DNA of 64,000 nt from JBBRBB01 sp963830175 (GTDB lineage: Bacteria; Bacteroidota; Bacteroidia; Chitinophagales; Chitinophagaceae). The stretch lies in the NCBI GenBank assembly GCA_963830175.1, contig CAWHKV010000009.1, forward strand, positions 248,001-312,000, written 5' to 3'. Of this stretch, positions 1 to 9,375 are shown one piece after another (position 1 is the stretch's first letter; every line of letters begins with the position of its first letter). The translations under genes were made by a program, and so were the position numbers. The notes beneath the pieces are model-generated. The model searched no databases. It was not told where the DNA came from and saw only the letters and a list, made by a program, of their open reading frames with translations.

Positions 1-1263
1 AAAACCCTCATTATAATTGAAGGTCATATCTACGGGGCGAAGCATCATACTTTGCCCGGGGCGTTTTGCCTGGAAGCGAAGGCGAATATCCATTTCGGGC
101 TGAATACTTATAGTGAGCCTGTTGGCACGCCAGGTGCCTGCAGCCTCCGGAGGAAATGCATAGTGCGGGGCTTGCCTGAACTGGATTGTAATTACCGAAG
201 TTTTTTGCTGCAAATATTTACCGGTGCGAACATAGAAGGGAACATTCTGCCAGCGCCAATTATCAATATAAAACTTAACTGCTGCAAAGGTTTCAACATT
301 AGATTTGGGATCTACTTTATCTTCCTGTGTGTAAGCCTGCACTTTTTCTCCTTTCTTCCATCCGGAAGAATATTGGCCCCGTACCGCGTAATTCTGTACC
401 TCATTCACTTTTATCTTGCGGATGGCATTTAATACATCTACCTTTTTACTCCGAATTTCGTTGGCTTCAAAAGTAACAGGGGGCTCCATCGCGATCATGC
501 AGAGTAATTGCAGAATGTGATTTTGAACCATGTCGCGCAATGCGCCGGATTGTTCATAATAACCGCCACGGCCTTCAATACCCACCGATTCTGCTACGGT
601 TATTTGAATGTGATCTATGTAATTGCGGTTCCATAAAGGTTCGAATAATGCGTTAGCAAAACGCAGTGCCAAAATGTTTTGTACGGCCTCTTTACCGAGG
701 TAGTGATCTATTCGGTAAATCTGATCTTCTTCGAACAGATTACCCAGCAGTTTATTTAACTCTTTAGCACTCTGAAGGTCGTTGCCAAAAGGCTTTTCAA
801 TTACAATACGTGTACACTTCCTGTTACTGCAAAGGTGCGTTGAACCCAGGTTTTTAGCAATACCGGGTACAAGGCGGGGCGCAACGGCGAGGTAAAAAAT
901 TACCTTGGGGCTTACCTTCCACTCTTCTGCATATTTTTTATGCAGGTCTGCAATTTTACTGTAAGCATTATCATCTTCGGCATCCATTTCAAGATATCGT
1001 ACGTTTTCTGAAAAGCTTTTCCACTTGCCGTTTTCGTCGCTGTTTCTGCGGCTGAATTGCTGAATGCCTTCAAACAAATGTGTTCTGAATTCTTCATCAG
1101 AATAATGTGTTCTTCCCAGCCCTATTATTGCGAATTGTTCAGGCATCCATTCATCAATAAATAAATTATACAAAGCCGGTGTAAGCTTTCTCTGGTTGAG
1201 GTCGCCGCTTCCACCAAAGATGAAAAATAAGGTTGGCGGTGGTCGTTTATTTCGAACTGTCAT
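1..1263 (-). CDS. zwf: Glucose-6-phosphate dehydrogenase (partial, C-terminus beyond left edge)
   Basis: Oxidises glucose-6-phosphate to 6-phosphogluconolactone with reduction of NAD(P)+, the entry step of the oxidative pentose phosphate pathway in the cytoplasm. Translating the minus strand from the ATG at 1263 gives 421 uninterrupted residues that run off the window; the family is about 500 residues long. Visible motifs are the nucleotide-binding GGSGDL at residues 17-22, EKPFG at 156-160 and the active-site signature RIDHYLGK at 184-191. The next upstream gene on the same strand is gnd, whose stop is 45 bases away, so the two pathway enzymes are probably co-transcribed (gnd first). The call is very secure; only the true end is unseen. 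Confidence 0.97.
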   Translation of the reverse strand, partial: MTVRNKRPPPTLFFIFGGSGDLNQRKLTPALYNLFIDEWMPEQFAIIGLGRTHYSDEEFRTHLFEGIQQFSRRNSDENGKWKSFSENVRYLEMDAEDDNAYSKIADLHKKYAEEWKVSPKVIFYLAVAPRLVPGIAKNLGSTHLCSNRKCTRIVIEKPFGNDLQSAKELNKLLGNLFEEDQIYRIDHYLGKEAVQNILALRFANALFEPLWNRNYIDHIQITVAESVGIEGRGGYYEQSGALRDMVQNHILQLLCMIAMEPPVTFEANEIRSKKVDVLNAIRKIKVNEVQNYAVRGQYSSGWKKGEKVQAYTQEDKVDPKSNVETFAAVKFYIDNWRWQNVPFYVRTGKYLQQKTSVITIQFRQAPHYAFPPEAAGTWRANRLTISIQPEMDIRLRFQAKRPGQSMMLRPVDMTFNYNEGF

Positions 1264-1308
1264 GTGTGTTTTAACTGTTTACCAGCGTTGATTTGGTGTT
1301 TGTATTTT

Positions 1309-2727
1309 TTAATCTACCTGCCATTCGGTATGAAATTTTCCTTCCCGGTCAATTCGCTCATAAGTATGCGCGCCAAAGTAATCACGTTGCGCCTGTATCA
1401 GATTTACCGGCATGCGCTCAGATGTGTAGGCATCGAAATAAGCCAATGCCGTGCTTAAGCCTGCTGTAGCAATACCTGCGGTTGCAGCATGTGCTACTAT
1501 TTTTCTTAATCCCGGTATTTTCTTTTTTAATTTCAATGCGATCTCTTCGTTCAATAAAATATTATTGATTGTAGCATCTGTTGAGTAGGCCTTGTAAAAA
1601 TCCTGCAGCATAGCAGCGCGGATAATGCACCCCCTGCGCCACACTTTAATAACATCTTTCAGGGGAATTTGCATATTTAATACTACCGAGGCTTTTTGTA
1701 ACATAGATAATCCCTGTGCATAACACATAACCATTCCGGCGTACATGGCTGCTTCTGCAAAATCTATTAATACTTTTTTCTCATCACTGATTCTTGATAC
1801 TTCAGGATTATACAGTTTGGCTGCTTTTGCTCTTTCGGTGCGGTAAACTGACATATGACGCATGGCAACTGCCATATCTATGGTTGGGATAGCTACGGGG
1901 AGATCCATTGCATCCTGCGAGGTCCACTTGCCCGTGCCTTTTGATCCTGCTGAATCAAGAATCATATCAAGCAAATCATTATCACTCTCATCATCTTTCT
2001 GAATAAAAATATCCCGCGTTATTGCAATTAAAAAAGATTCCAGTTCTCCCTCGTGCCATGCAGAAAAAACTTCATGCAATTCCTGGTTTGATAAACCCGC
2101 GCCACGTTTAAGCACATCATATATTTCACTTATCAATTGCATTATGCCATATTCAATTCCGTTGTGTACCATTTTTACATAATGCCCTGCAGCATCTTTA
2201 CCCATATAAGCAACACATGGTTCGCCATTTGCTTTGGCTGCTATTTTTTCGAGAACGGGTTTTACTTCATTCCATGCAATTTCATCCCCACCGGGCATAA
2301 TACTGGGACCAGTTCTTGCCCCGTGTTCGCCTCCCGATATACCTGCGCCCATGAAATGAATTCCTTTCTCCTGCAGATAAATAACACGTTTTAATGTGTC
2401 GGTATAATGCGAGTTTCCTCCATCAATTAAAATATCTCCTTTATCAAGCAGTGGAATTAAATTTTCAATTACTGTATCAACCGGTTTGCCTGCGGGAACA
2501 AGCATCATTATTTTGCGTGGTGATTTTAATTGCTGAACAAGAATTTCGAGGCTGGTAGCCCCTTTAATTACCGAAGTGGGTGTTGAAAGTGATTCCAGTA
2601 CAGCGGTTTTCTGCAAATCCCTGTCGTAACCAATTACTTTAAATCCATGGCCTGCCATGTTTTGTAAAAGATTGCTGCCCATTACGCCTAAGCCAATCAT
2701 ACCGAAATCGAAAAGCGCTATATCCAT
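1309..2727 (-). CDS. gnd: 6-phosphogluconate dehydrogenase, decarboxylating
   Basis: Converts 6-phosphogluconate to ribulose-5-phosphate and CO2 with NADP+ reduction. The protein has an N-terminal Rossmann motif GLGVMG (residues 12-17), the IDGGNSHY segment, the GAGISGGEHGARTGPSIMPGG region (catalytic loop) and KMVHNGIEYG with the catalytic Lys and downstream Glu. I start it at the ATG at 2727 (MDIALFDFGMIG), which places the Rossmann motif where the family has it and gives 472 residues; the frame stays open 22 codons further to 2793, but that extension resembles nothing in the family. It lies upstream of zwf in the same orientation. Confidence 0.96.
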   Translation of the reverse strand: MDIALFDFGMIGLGVMGSNLLQNMAGHGFKVIGYDRDLQKTAVLESLSTPTSVIKGATSLEILVQQLKSPRKIMMLVPAGKPVDTVIENLIPLLDKGDILIDGGNSHYTDTLKRVIYLQEKGIHFMGAGISGGEHGARTGPSIMPGGDEIAWNEVKPVLEKIAAKANGEPCVAYMGKDAAGHYVKMVHNGIEYGIMQLISEIYDVLKRGAGLSNQELHEVFSAWHEGELESFLIAITRDIFIQKDDESDNDLLDMILDSAGSKGTGKWTSQDAMDLPVAIPTIDMAVAMRHMSVYRTERAKAAKLYNPEVSRISDEKKVLIDFAEAAMYAGMVMCYAQGLSMLQKASVVLNMQIPLKDVIKVWRRGCIIRAAMLQDFYKAYSTDATINNILLNEEIALKLKKKIPGLRKIVAHAATAGIATAGLSTALAYFDAYTSERMPVNLIQAQRDYFGAHTYERIDREGKFHTEWQVD

Positions 2728-2812
2728 CACTGATTTTTGAGTGCAAGGTATTGAAACACTTATAAAAATTTCCTGATCTTGTTTTATAATCATTAACCAC
2801 CATGTTAAATAA

Positions 2813-2820
2813 TACTTTTG
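2813..2820 (+). promoter_or_regulatory. Bacteroidota -7 promoter element for the AhpD-like gene
   Basis: TACTTTTG matches the Bacteroidota sigma consensus TAnnTTTG and lies 14 bases before the ATG at 2835. No clear -33 TTG is present at the usual spacing, so the assignment rests on the -7 element and its position. Confidence 0.5.
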
Positions 2821-2834
2821 CTTAAAAAAATTAT

Positions 2835-3179
2835 ATGAGTGAACTAATAAAGGAATTTGATGATTACCGTAGTAAAATGAATGATGTTATTCTTGGAAAG
2901 AACAACCTTGTAATAAAAAGGTTGTGGAACCTGGATACCAATACTTACGATGATGGCGCTTTAGATAAACCCACGAAAGAAATGCTAGGCCTCGTTGCCA
3001 GTATGGTGCTTCGATGTGATGATTGCATTAAATATCATCTTGGTAAATGTTTTGAATTAAATATTACTACAGAACAGGTGTACGAAATTTTTGCGGTGGC
3101 CAATATTGTTGGAGGTACCATCGTAATTCCTCATACCAGGCGGGCTGCTGAATACTGGGAAGCACTTATTGCACAGTAA
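2835..3179 (+). CDS. Carboxymuconolactone decarboxylase / AhpD-like protein
   Basis: A 114-residue protein of the CMD/AhpD fold. It carries the redox motif C61-x-x-C64 followed by H68 (CDDCIKYH), the arrangement used by AhpD-like peroxidase reductants, and the conserved alanine/glycine-rich helix after it. The substrate cannot be told from sequence; a role in thiol-dependent peroxide or alkylhydroperoxide detoxification is the usual inference for the CxxC-xxx-H subgroup. It is divergent from gnd and 33 bases upstream of an AI-2E-family permease, with which it may be co-transcribed. Confidence 0.88.
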   Translation: MSELIKEFDDYRSKMNDVILGKNNLVIKRLWNLDTNTYDDGALDKPTKEMLGLVASMVLRCDDCIKYHLGKCFELNITTEQVYEIFAVANIVGGTIVIPHTRRAAEYWEALIAQ

Positions 3180-3212
3180 TATTTCATATTTAATTTTATA
3201 AAATTGTAACGA

Positions 3213-4295
3213 ATGCAGCCTTCTGTTCTACAAAAATGGGTTAATATATTATTGCTTTTTTCTCTTAGCATAGTAATCATGTATTATGCAAAACCCTTTT
3301 TGGTTCCTTTAATCATTGGTGGGCTACTTGCACTCTTATTTATACCCTTAAGCCGATGGCTGGAGAATAAAGGTGTTAACAGGGGTATATCATCACTTGT
3401 ATGTGTTATTACATTTGCCGGTGTTATAAGCGGAATTATTGCTTTGCTTAGTTGGCAATTGTCAGATATGGGTAATGATCTAAGTGTAATTCAGCAAAAC
3501 ATCACCAAACAAATCAACAAGATTCAGCAATACCTCGCCTCGAATCTTGGCATTAGTAAAGAACAACAGTCAAAATTTTATGATGACCAGCGAACTGAAT
3601 CAGGTAAAAATATAACCGGTATTATAACCTCTTTTATTGGCGGGTTTTTGGGCATAGCCACACAAACCATTCTTGTTCTTGTTTACATGTTTCTTTTCAT
3701 TTATTCCCGTTTAAGAATTAAGAATTTTATACTTCGCATTGTGCCTCCAAAAGATGAAGACGATACGCTTGATGTGCTTACACAAACAAGCAAGGTGGTT
3801 CAGCAATACCTGCTTGGCATGGGTTTAATGATCTTGTCGTTATGGATTATGTATGGCATTGGTTTTTCTATAATCGGTGTAAAGTATGCATTGTTCTTCG
3901 CGGTGTTGTGCGGTATACTTGAAATTGTACCCTTTGTTGGTAACTTAACAGGTACAATTATTACTGTTTTTATGTCTTTAGCGCAAGGGGCTGACGGAGG
4001 ATTGATTGTTGCCATTTTAATTACTTATGCTGTAGTTCAGTTATTACAAACCTATGTGCTGGAGCCTCTTGTTGTAGGCAGCCAGGTTAGAATAAATCCC
4101 CTGTTTATCATCATTGCACTTATTGCCGGGGAATTGGTATGGGGCATAGGTGGTATGGTGCTCGCCATTCCTTTGGTAGGGATAAGCAAAATTATTTGCC
4201 AGCATGTTGAAGCGCTAAAGCCTTATGCCCTGCTTATGGGAAATGAAGCGCCCAAGCCTACAGGCATTGTACTAAAGAATAAAAGGAAAAATTAA
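3213..4295 (+). CDS. AI-2E family transporter (PerM/TqsA-like permease)
   Basis: A 360-residue integral inner-membrane protein with the topology of the AI-2E/UPF0118 family: paired N-terminal hydrophobic helices (about residues 8-80), a soluble segment (about 90-135) and a C-terminal set of helices including the conserved PFVGN and a GxMVLAIPLVG-like stretch near the end. Family members export autoinducer-2 or act as Na+/H+ antiporters, so no substrate is claimed here. The EEP nuclease gene begins 11 bases downstream, suggesting one transcript. Confidence 0.9.
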   Translation: MQPSVLQKWVNILLLFSLSIVIMYYAKPFLVPLIIGGLLALLFIPLSRWLENKGVNRGISSLVCVITFAGVISGIIALLSWQLSDMGNDLSVIQQNITKQINKIQQYLASNLGISKEQQSKFYDDQRTESGKNITGIITSFIGGFLGIATQTILVLVYMFLFIYSRLRIKNFILRIVPPKDEDDTLDVLTQTSKVVQQYLLGMGLMILSLWIMYGIGFSIIGVKYALFFAVLCGILEIVPFVGNLTGTIITVFMSLAQGADGGLIVAILITYAVVQLLQTYVLEPLVVGSQVRINPLFIIIALIAGELVWGIGGMVLAIPLVGISKIICQHVEALKPYALLMGNEAPKPTGIVLKNKRKN

Positions 4296-4306
4296 ACCCT
4301 GTTTGC

Positions 4307-5113
4307 ATGAAGCGATTTTTCGTTCTGATTGTATTTTTTTTAAACTCGGTTTATGCAAAGGCACAGGTTTCTGTTTGTTCATGGAATTTGCAGGACTTCG
4401 GTTCTACAATGAATGATGATCAGATGGCATTTGTAGCTTCTATTGTTAATAAGTTTGATGTTGTAGCTATACAGGAGGTGGTTGCAAAAGATCCCGGTGG
4501 TGCACAGGCTGTGGCAAGACTTGCCGCTCAATTAAACCGAAAAGGAAGTAAATGGAATTATGCAGTTAGCGATCCTACTTCCGGTGATTCATATAAACGG
4601 GAGCGGTATGCCTATCTGTGGAAAACAAACCGCTTAAAACTTGCCAATAAACCCTGGCTGGAAAAAAATTTTGAATCAGAGATCGACCGGGAACCTTATT
4701 ACGCCACGTTTATTTTTGAAAATAATCGTTTTACACTTGCAAATTTTCATGCTATAACAAAAGAGCGTCAACCGGAAACAGAAATTAAATTCTTTAAATA
4801 CCTGCCTGCAGAATACCCGTCGGAAAATATTATTTTTTGTGGTGACTTTAATTGTATTTCTGAACATACCGTTTTTAACCCATTAAAATCTATGGGATAC
4901 AAGCCTGCTTTATTGCAACAGAAAACCAGTTTAAAAAAACAATGTATAAGTAACGATTGTTTGGCATCTGCCTACGATAATGTATTTTATAATTCCAAAA
5001 AAATAACCCAGGTAAGTTCCGGGGTTATTCATTTTTATAAGATGCTGAACTGGGATGAAGCCAGAAAAATCTCAGACCATATTCCCGTTTATTTTGTTTT
5101 TAACTTAAACTGA
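4307..5113 (+). CDS. Secreted endonuclease/exonuclease/phosphatase (DNase I-like) family protein
   Basis: A 268-residue protein with a Sec signal peptide (about residues 1-20, ending AKAQ). The EEP fold motifs are all visible: W26-N27, Glu57 (IQEV), H148, GDFN at 179-182 and the C-terminal S256-D257-H258. These are the metal and catalytic residues of DNase I-like phosphodiesterases, so activity is likely intact. The substrate (DNA, phospholipid or inositol phosphate) cannot be assigned. Likely periplasmic or extracellular. It is convergent with the pirin gene, with only one base between the two stop codons. Confidence 0.88.
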   Translation: MKRFFVLIVFFLNSVYAKAQVSVCSWNLQDFGSTMNDDQMAFVASIVNKFDVVAIQEVVAKDPGGAQAVARLAAQLNRKGSKWNYAVSDPTSGDSYKRERYAYLWKTNRLKLANKPWLEKNFESEIDREPYYATFIFENNRFTLANFHAITKERQPETEIKFFKYLPAEYPSENIIFCGDFNCISEHTVFNPLKSMGYKPALLQQKTSLKKQCISNDCLASAYDNVFYNSKKITQVSSGVIHFYKMLNWDEARKISDHIPVYFVFNLN

Positions 5114-5114
5114 A

Positions 5115-5990
5115 TTAAGCCTCTGCCATTGCCTTTTCATTGCCAAATTTTCCTGCATGGTAATCTTCATATGCCTGCATTATTTCTTCCTGTGTATTCA
5201 TAACAAACGGGCCATACGCAACAAATGGTTCCTTGTATGGTGTGGCATATCCAAAGATGATAAGAGAATCTTCAAGGGCTTTCATTTCAATCATTAATCC
5301 TTCATAACTAAATTCTACGAGGTGGTGGGTTTCCGCAGCTTCTCCATTAATGCGCATACTTCCATTAACTACATATAGAAAGACGTTTTTATCAGCCGGA
5401 ATGCTTATACTATATCTGCCTTCTGCTTTAAAGTTCAAGGTGGCAAGATGTATATCTGTTAGTGTTTCAACGGGTCCTTTTGATTGTAACCAGTCTCCAG
5501 AAACAATTGAACCTTCTACCAGCCCCTCCTGGTCGAGTTTAATGGTGGGTATTTGGTTTTTTTGAAGGCCTGTGTATTTAGGCGGTTCCATTTTATATTT
5601 TGCAGGAAGGTTAACCCATAATTGCAAGATCTCCAATGCGCCTCCGTTCTTTTTAAATTCCTCAGATGAAATTTCACTATGCACCAGGCCGCTTCCGGCG
5701 CGCATCCATTGTATGCCACCAGCATGTATAACGCTAGTTCCCCCGCTGCTGTCTTTATGTATAAGGTCGCCTTCAATAATAAAAGTTACTGTTTCAAACC
5801 CGCGGTGCGGGTGGGGGCCAAATGGCAATCCCTTATTATTTTCAGAATACTTCTGCGGCCCATGATGATTTAGAAATATAAACGGATCAAGCCTGTTCAT
5901 AGGCATAGAATGCGTAGGCATTGCCCTGTATGTTACAAGGTCTTCAATGGGGTCGTATTCTGATTTATGCAGGCCTTTTATAATCTTCAT
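5115..5990 (-). CDS. Pirin family protein (cupin)
   Basis: A bicupin of 291 residues when started at the ATG at 5990 (MKIIKGLHKSEYDP), the usual pirin N-terminus; the open frame extends 10 codons further upstream. The metal site is complete: H60, H62 (GPHPHRGFETVTF), H104 and E106 (GLVHSE). Bacterial pirins bind Fe(II), and some have quercetin dioxygenase or redox-sensing activity. No partner gene indicates its role here; the neighbours are an EEP nuclease and a haem-binding protein. Confidence 0.93.
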   Translation of the reverse strand: MKIIKGLHKSEYDPIEDLVTYRAMPTHSMPMNRLDPFIFLNHHGPQKYSENNKGLPFGPHPHRGFETVTFIIEGDLIHKDSSGGTSVIHAGGIQWMRAGSGLVHSEISSEEFKKNGGALEILQLWVNLPAKYKMEPPKYTGLQKNQIPTIKLDQEGLVEGSIVSGDWLQSKGPVETLTDIHLATLNFKAEGRYSISIPADKNVFLYVVNGSMRINGEAAETHHLVEFSYEGLMIEMKALEDSLIIFGYATPYKEPFVAYGPFVMNTQEEIMQAYEDYHAGKFGNEKAMAEA

Positions 5991-6074
5991 ATGAGTAAAT
6001 TGTAATTCAAAATTCTGCAAATTTTTATTTTATTGCACCTGCAGTAATATAACATAAAAAAAATTAATTTTTAA

Positions 6075-6593
6075 TTATTCAACTTCTCTTTGCTGCCTGT
6101 TCATTTTCAAGCTATCAGGCGGATAGTTGTCTTTTAGATATTGCATATTGTTTTTAGCCCAGTCAACAATCATTTTTCGCTGCCCTTCAGAAATATCTGC
6201 CTCTGCATGCATGCCTAACCATGTGTAATTATTCAGGGGCATCTCTTTCTCTTCCACAAGTTCTATTACTTCTTTAAATTTATGGTGCTGCCTTGCTATA
6301 GGGTAAGCAAGAAATTCAGAAAAATTAAGGTGACCTTTTCCTTCTTCAACATGATCTGCAAGCCACCACGCCACGGGTTGAATTTCTGAATACCAGGGAT
6401 ATTCTGTTTTGTTGCTGTGGCAATCGTAGCAGGCTACCTTTAACAAGTGTTGCAAACTGTCAGATACAGGATATTTTTTTTCAACTGCATAAGTATCATC
6501 GCCCGAAATATTTTTTTCAGGATGTATAAACTGAATGATAATAAAAACCCCGGCTATAACAAGAACAATAATTTTGATGATTTTGGACCTCAT
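6075..6593 (-). CDS. Haem-binding domain protein, membrane-anchored
   Basis: A 172-residue protein with one N-terminal hydrophobic helix (about residues 5-22) acting as an uncleaved anchor or signal. A c-type haem attachment motif C55-Y-D-C58-H59 sits in the sequence context (ACYDCHSNKTEYPWY) typical of the Bacteroidota haem_bd family, followed by conserved HV and NF segments. It is probably a periplasm-facing monohaem protein. It follows the outer-membrane receptor gene in the same direction, separated by 93 bases holding a possible weak hairpin. Confidence 0.87.
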   Translation of the reverse strand: MRSKIIKIIVLVIAGVFIIIQFIHPEKNISGDDTYAVEKKYPVSDSLQHLLKVACYDCHSNKTEYPWYSEIQPVAWWLADHVEEGKGHLNFSEFLAYPIARQHHKFKEVIELVEEKEMPLNNYTWLGMHAEADISEGQRKMIVDWAKNNMQYLKDNYPPDSLKMNRQQREVE

Positions 6594-6635
6594 AAGGTTT
6601 GATTTTTAAGATTATTTGGTAAAACTAAAAAACAA

Positions 6636-6667
6636 AAGCCGGTAATTAATTGCTTAATCCCGGACTT
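6636..6667 (-). terminator. Possible terminator after the outer-membrane receptor gene
   Basis: On the minus strand AAGTCCGG pairs imperfectly (one bulge) with CCGGCTT across a long AT-rich loop, followed by TTGTTTTTT. It is placed just after the receptor stop at 6687. The stem is weak, so this is tentative. Confidence 0.3.
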
Positions 6668-6686
6668 CTGTTGTTGTCTAAACAAA

Positions 6687-9266
6687 CTACCTCATTCCTT
6701 CGGTTGCTCCTGAGGTATTTTCAACATTGGTGTTCTTCCTTTTGAACAACGACATATCCATTTTCCCAAACCGGTAATTGAAGTTTAACCGGAACATTTG
6801 TGGATCACGAATCCTGTTGTAATCCTGGATGAAATAAATACTTTCTGAATGCTGGTTACTGCTTCTTGTTCTAAAAATGTCGCTTACGCTTAATGTTATA
6901 GAAGCTGCATCATTTTTAAGGAATGTTTTTTTAACTGCTACATCTGCTGCCCAAAAGGAACTGATGTACCCCTGCGAAGAACTTTGCGCCTGGCCAAATG
7001 GGCCACCACCGCCACCAAAACCGCCGCCAGTATTAACCGGTATGTTTGTTTTGCTTTGATAAATACCCGTTAGCTGAACCGTAAACTTAGCAGGTAATTT
7101 AAAATTACTGTTAAGCTTGCCAAACCAGCTCCACAAAGCATCTTGCGAAGCAAGACCGGTGTTTGATGTATTGATCTTTGAATTATAAATATTCACATTG
7201 CTGGAAACGTCCCACCATTTGTTTATGGTATTCTGACCGGTAAATTCTGCACCACCAGAATAACTTGAATTGGCATTGATGTAAGTATTTATCAGGTCTT
7301 CAGTTCCTGTAAAAGGATTTAATTCTTTATTCAGGTAACGTGTTATAAGGTTGTTGGTGTACCTGTAATAAACCGATGCAAGAAAAGTGTTGTTTCCCTT
7401 GAACGTTTTTAAATAAGACATTTCTAAAGACTGTGTAAATTCTGGTTTAAGCGCAGGGTTTCCCTGGGTAATATTTAGCTTATCTGTATAATCAACAATA
7501 GGAATTAACTGAAAAAAGTTAGGACGGTTAATGCGCCTGCTATAACTTAATTGCAGGTCTTGCCTGTTGCCTAATTTCTGCGTAAGAAATACTGACGGAA
7601 ACAGGCTTACAGGGTATTTATTTGTAAAAACAGTACCTGTATTTAATAGCTCGCCGGAATAATCAGAGCTCTCCGCACGCAAACCAACTTTATAACCAAA
7701 ATCGTTTATGCTGCTTGCGAATGTTGCATAAGCGGCATACACATTATCATCATTTTTAAAATTGCTGGTTGCGCCAGAAATAATGTTGTATTGTTTTGAT
7801 GTAGTATCAAAAATATAATTATCGTTTATGTTTTCGGTATGCCTTAAACTTGCTCTCAAACCTGCCTCCAGCTTGCTTTTAGATGAAAGCGGCTTGGTAT
7901 AATCTGTTTGCAGTGTAATAAACCTGTTACTTCCTTCACTCAACACTTTTTGAAAGTCAGTGCCTGTTATCAATCCCTTATAACCTTGCAGGTAGTTGGT
8001 GGTGTACAGAGAGTTTCCCTGGTTCTTGCCTCCAAAATAATTTACATCTGCAGTAATATTTTCGCCTTCGTTCGGAAACAGGTATTTCATGCCTGCAACT
8101 AAACCCTGCCCATTAAATTCTCGTGTGGCGGTAGTAACCCTTGTGCTGTAATCAGAAATTTTATTTGCATTAAAAAGACTGTCTGTGCGAATGTCAATTC
8201 TTTCGTATGGATTAAATTCTCCATGCACCTTTACACCAGATATGGAAAAGGTTGTTCTGTTTGTAATAAAGTAATCAAGCCCTACTTTGCCAAACATAAA
8301 TGCACCCAGTGTTTTGCTGTAATTATTTTGGGTAGTGAAAGTTGTAGGGTCTTCAAGCAGGTTAAGGCGTTCGGTGGTTCCGGTTGAACGGCCGCGCATT
8401 TGGTTGATCATGCCACTTGCAGAAAGATTTATTTTGCCCTGCCTGGAATTTAAATCCAATCCTGCATTTATGCCCCCTCTTTTATCCACGCCCAGGCGCG
8501 CATTACCATTAAAACCAGTTTTACGATTCTTCTTTAAAACAATATTTAAGATACCTGCACCGCCACCCGATGCATCATATTTAGCTGAGGGGTTTGTGAT
8601 TACTTCAACACTTTCTATAGCATCGGCAGGTATCTGTTCGAGCGTAAGCGTAGTAGGTCTTCCATCAATAAAAATCTGGGGGGAACTATTTCGTAATGAA
8701 ACATTCCCATCAATATCAACATTTACTGAGGGAACATTCTTCATAACATCCAATGCAGTACCGCCGGTGCTCACTAAACTTTTTTCTACATTAAAAACTT
8801 TCTTGTCAATATCTAATGTCATTAGTGCTTTTGTAGATGTAACCGTTACGCCTGCAAGTGTTGTAGCATCTGTGCTTGTTTGAATATTACCAAGATCTTT
8901 ATCGAAGTTGCCAGGTGTAAATGTGATAGCATTTTCAAATGTTTTATAACCAATTGCAGATATTTTTATTTTTAATGGTGAGGATGTAGGAAGTTCATTT
9001 AAACTAAAGTCTCCATTGCTTTCGGTTGTTGTTCCTTTCAGTAAAAAATCTTTCTTCTTATTATCTGCAGTATCGAGCCTTGTTTCTAAAATAATTACAG
9101 ATGCATTGGCAACAGGTTTCTTTACACTGTCTAAAAATTTGCCATATATGTGCCCGATTGCCGGAGAGAAATTTGCACGGGGCATGGAATTATTACCTGG
9201 TGAAAATTGCGCGTCAGCGGAAATAACTGTAAAAAATATTGAGATTAAAATGACAAACTTCTTCAT
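6687..9266 (-). CDS. TonB-dependent-receptor-like outer membrane beta-barrel protein
   Basis: An 859-residue outer-membrane protein. Order of parts: signal peptide (residues 1-19, ending ADA), carboxypeptidase-regulatory-like beta-sandwich (about 35-125), plug domain (about 145-240, with IFIDGRPTTL and VEVITNPSAKYDASGGGAGILNI signatures), then a large barrel of the OMP_b-brl_3 type. A glycine-rich patch (GGGFGGGGG) lies in a predicted loop near residue 740. The protein ends in a polar tail instead of the usual terminal aromatic. The substrate is unknown. It lies 109 bases downstream of a LytTR regulator and is probably its target. Confidence 0.93.
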   Translation of the reverse strand: MKKFVILISIFFTVISADAQFSPGNNSMPRANFSPAIGHIYGKFLDSVKKPVANASVIILETRLDTADNKKKDFLLKGTTTESNGDFSLNELPTSSPLKIKISAIGYKTFENAITFTPGNFDKDLGNIQTSTDATTLAGVTVTSTKALMTLDIDKKVFNVEKSLVSTGGTALDVMKNVPSVNVDIDGNVSLRNSSPQIFIDGRPTTLTLEQIPADAIESVEVITNPSAKYDASGGGAGILNIVLKKNRKTGFNGNARLGVDKRGGINAGLDLNSRQGKINLSASGMINQMRGRSTGTTERLNLLEDPTTFTTQNNYSKTLGAFMFGKVGLDYFITNRTTFSISGVKVHGEFNPYERIDIRTDSLFNANKISDYSTRVTTATREFNGQGLVAGMKYLFPNEGENITADVNYFGGKNQGNSLYTTNYLQGYKGLITGTDFQKVLSEGSNRFITLQTDYTKPLSSKSKLEAGLRASLRHTENINDNYIFDTTSKQYNIISGATSNFKNDDNVYAAYATFASSINDFGYKVGLRAESSDYSGELLNTGTVFTNKYPVSLFPSVFLTQKLGNRQDLQLSYSRRINRPNFFQLIPIVDYTDKLNITQGNPALKPEFTQSLEMSYLKTFKGNNTFLASVYYRYTNNLITRYLNKELNPFTGTEDLINTYINANSSYSGGAEFTGQNTINKWWDVSSNVNIYNSKINTSNTGLASQDALWSWFGKLNSNFKLPAKFTVQLTGIYQSKTNIPVNTGGGFGGGGGPFGQAQSSSQGYISSFWAADVAVKKTFLKNDAASITLSVSDIFRTRSSNQHSESIYFIQDYNRIRDPQMFRLNFNYRFGKMDMSLFKRKNTNVENTSGATEGMR

Positions 9267-9375
9267 GACTTATAATTATGATGTAAAAGTATTTAACCAC
9301 AATACTTTATTTAATCAAATGAGACAATGCCATGAAATGTTGCGACGAAAAATGTATATAACAAGAAAAGCGAAA

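Noticed and set aside
52..432. Plus-strand 126-codon open frame
   Set aside because: Lies antisense inside zwf, whose minus-strand frame is clearly the real gene.
8335..8883. Plus-strand 182-codon open frame
   Set aside because: Antisense to the well-defined plug domain of the outer-membrane receptor.
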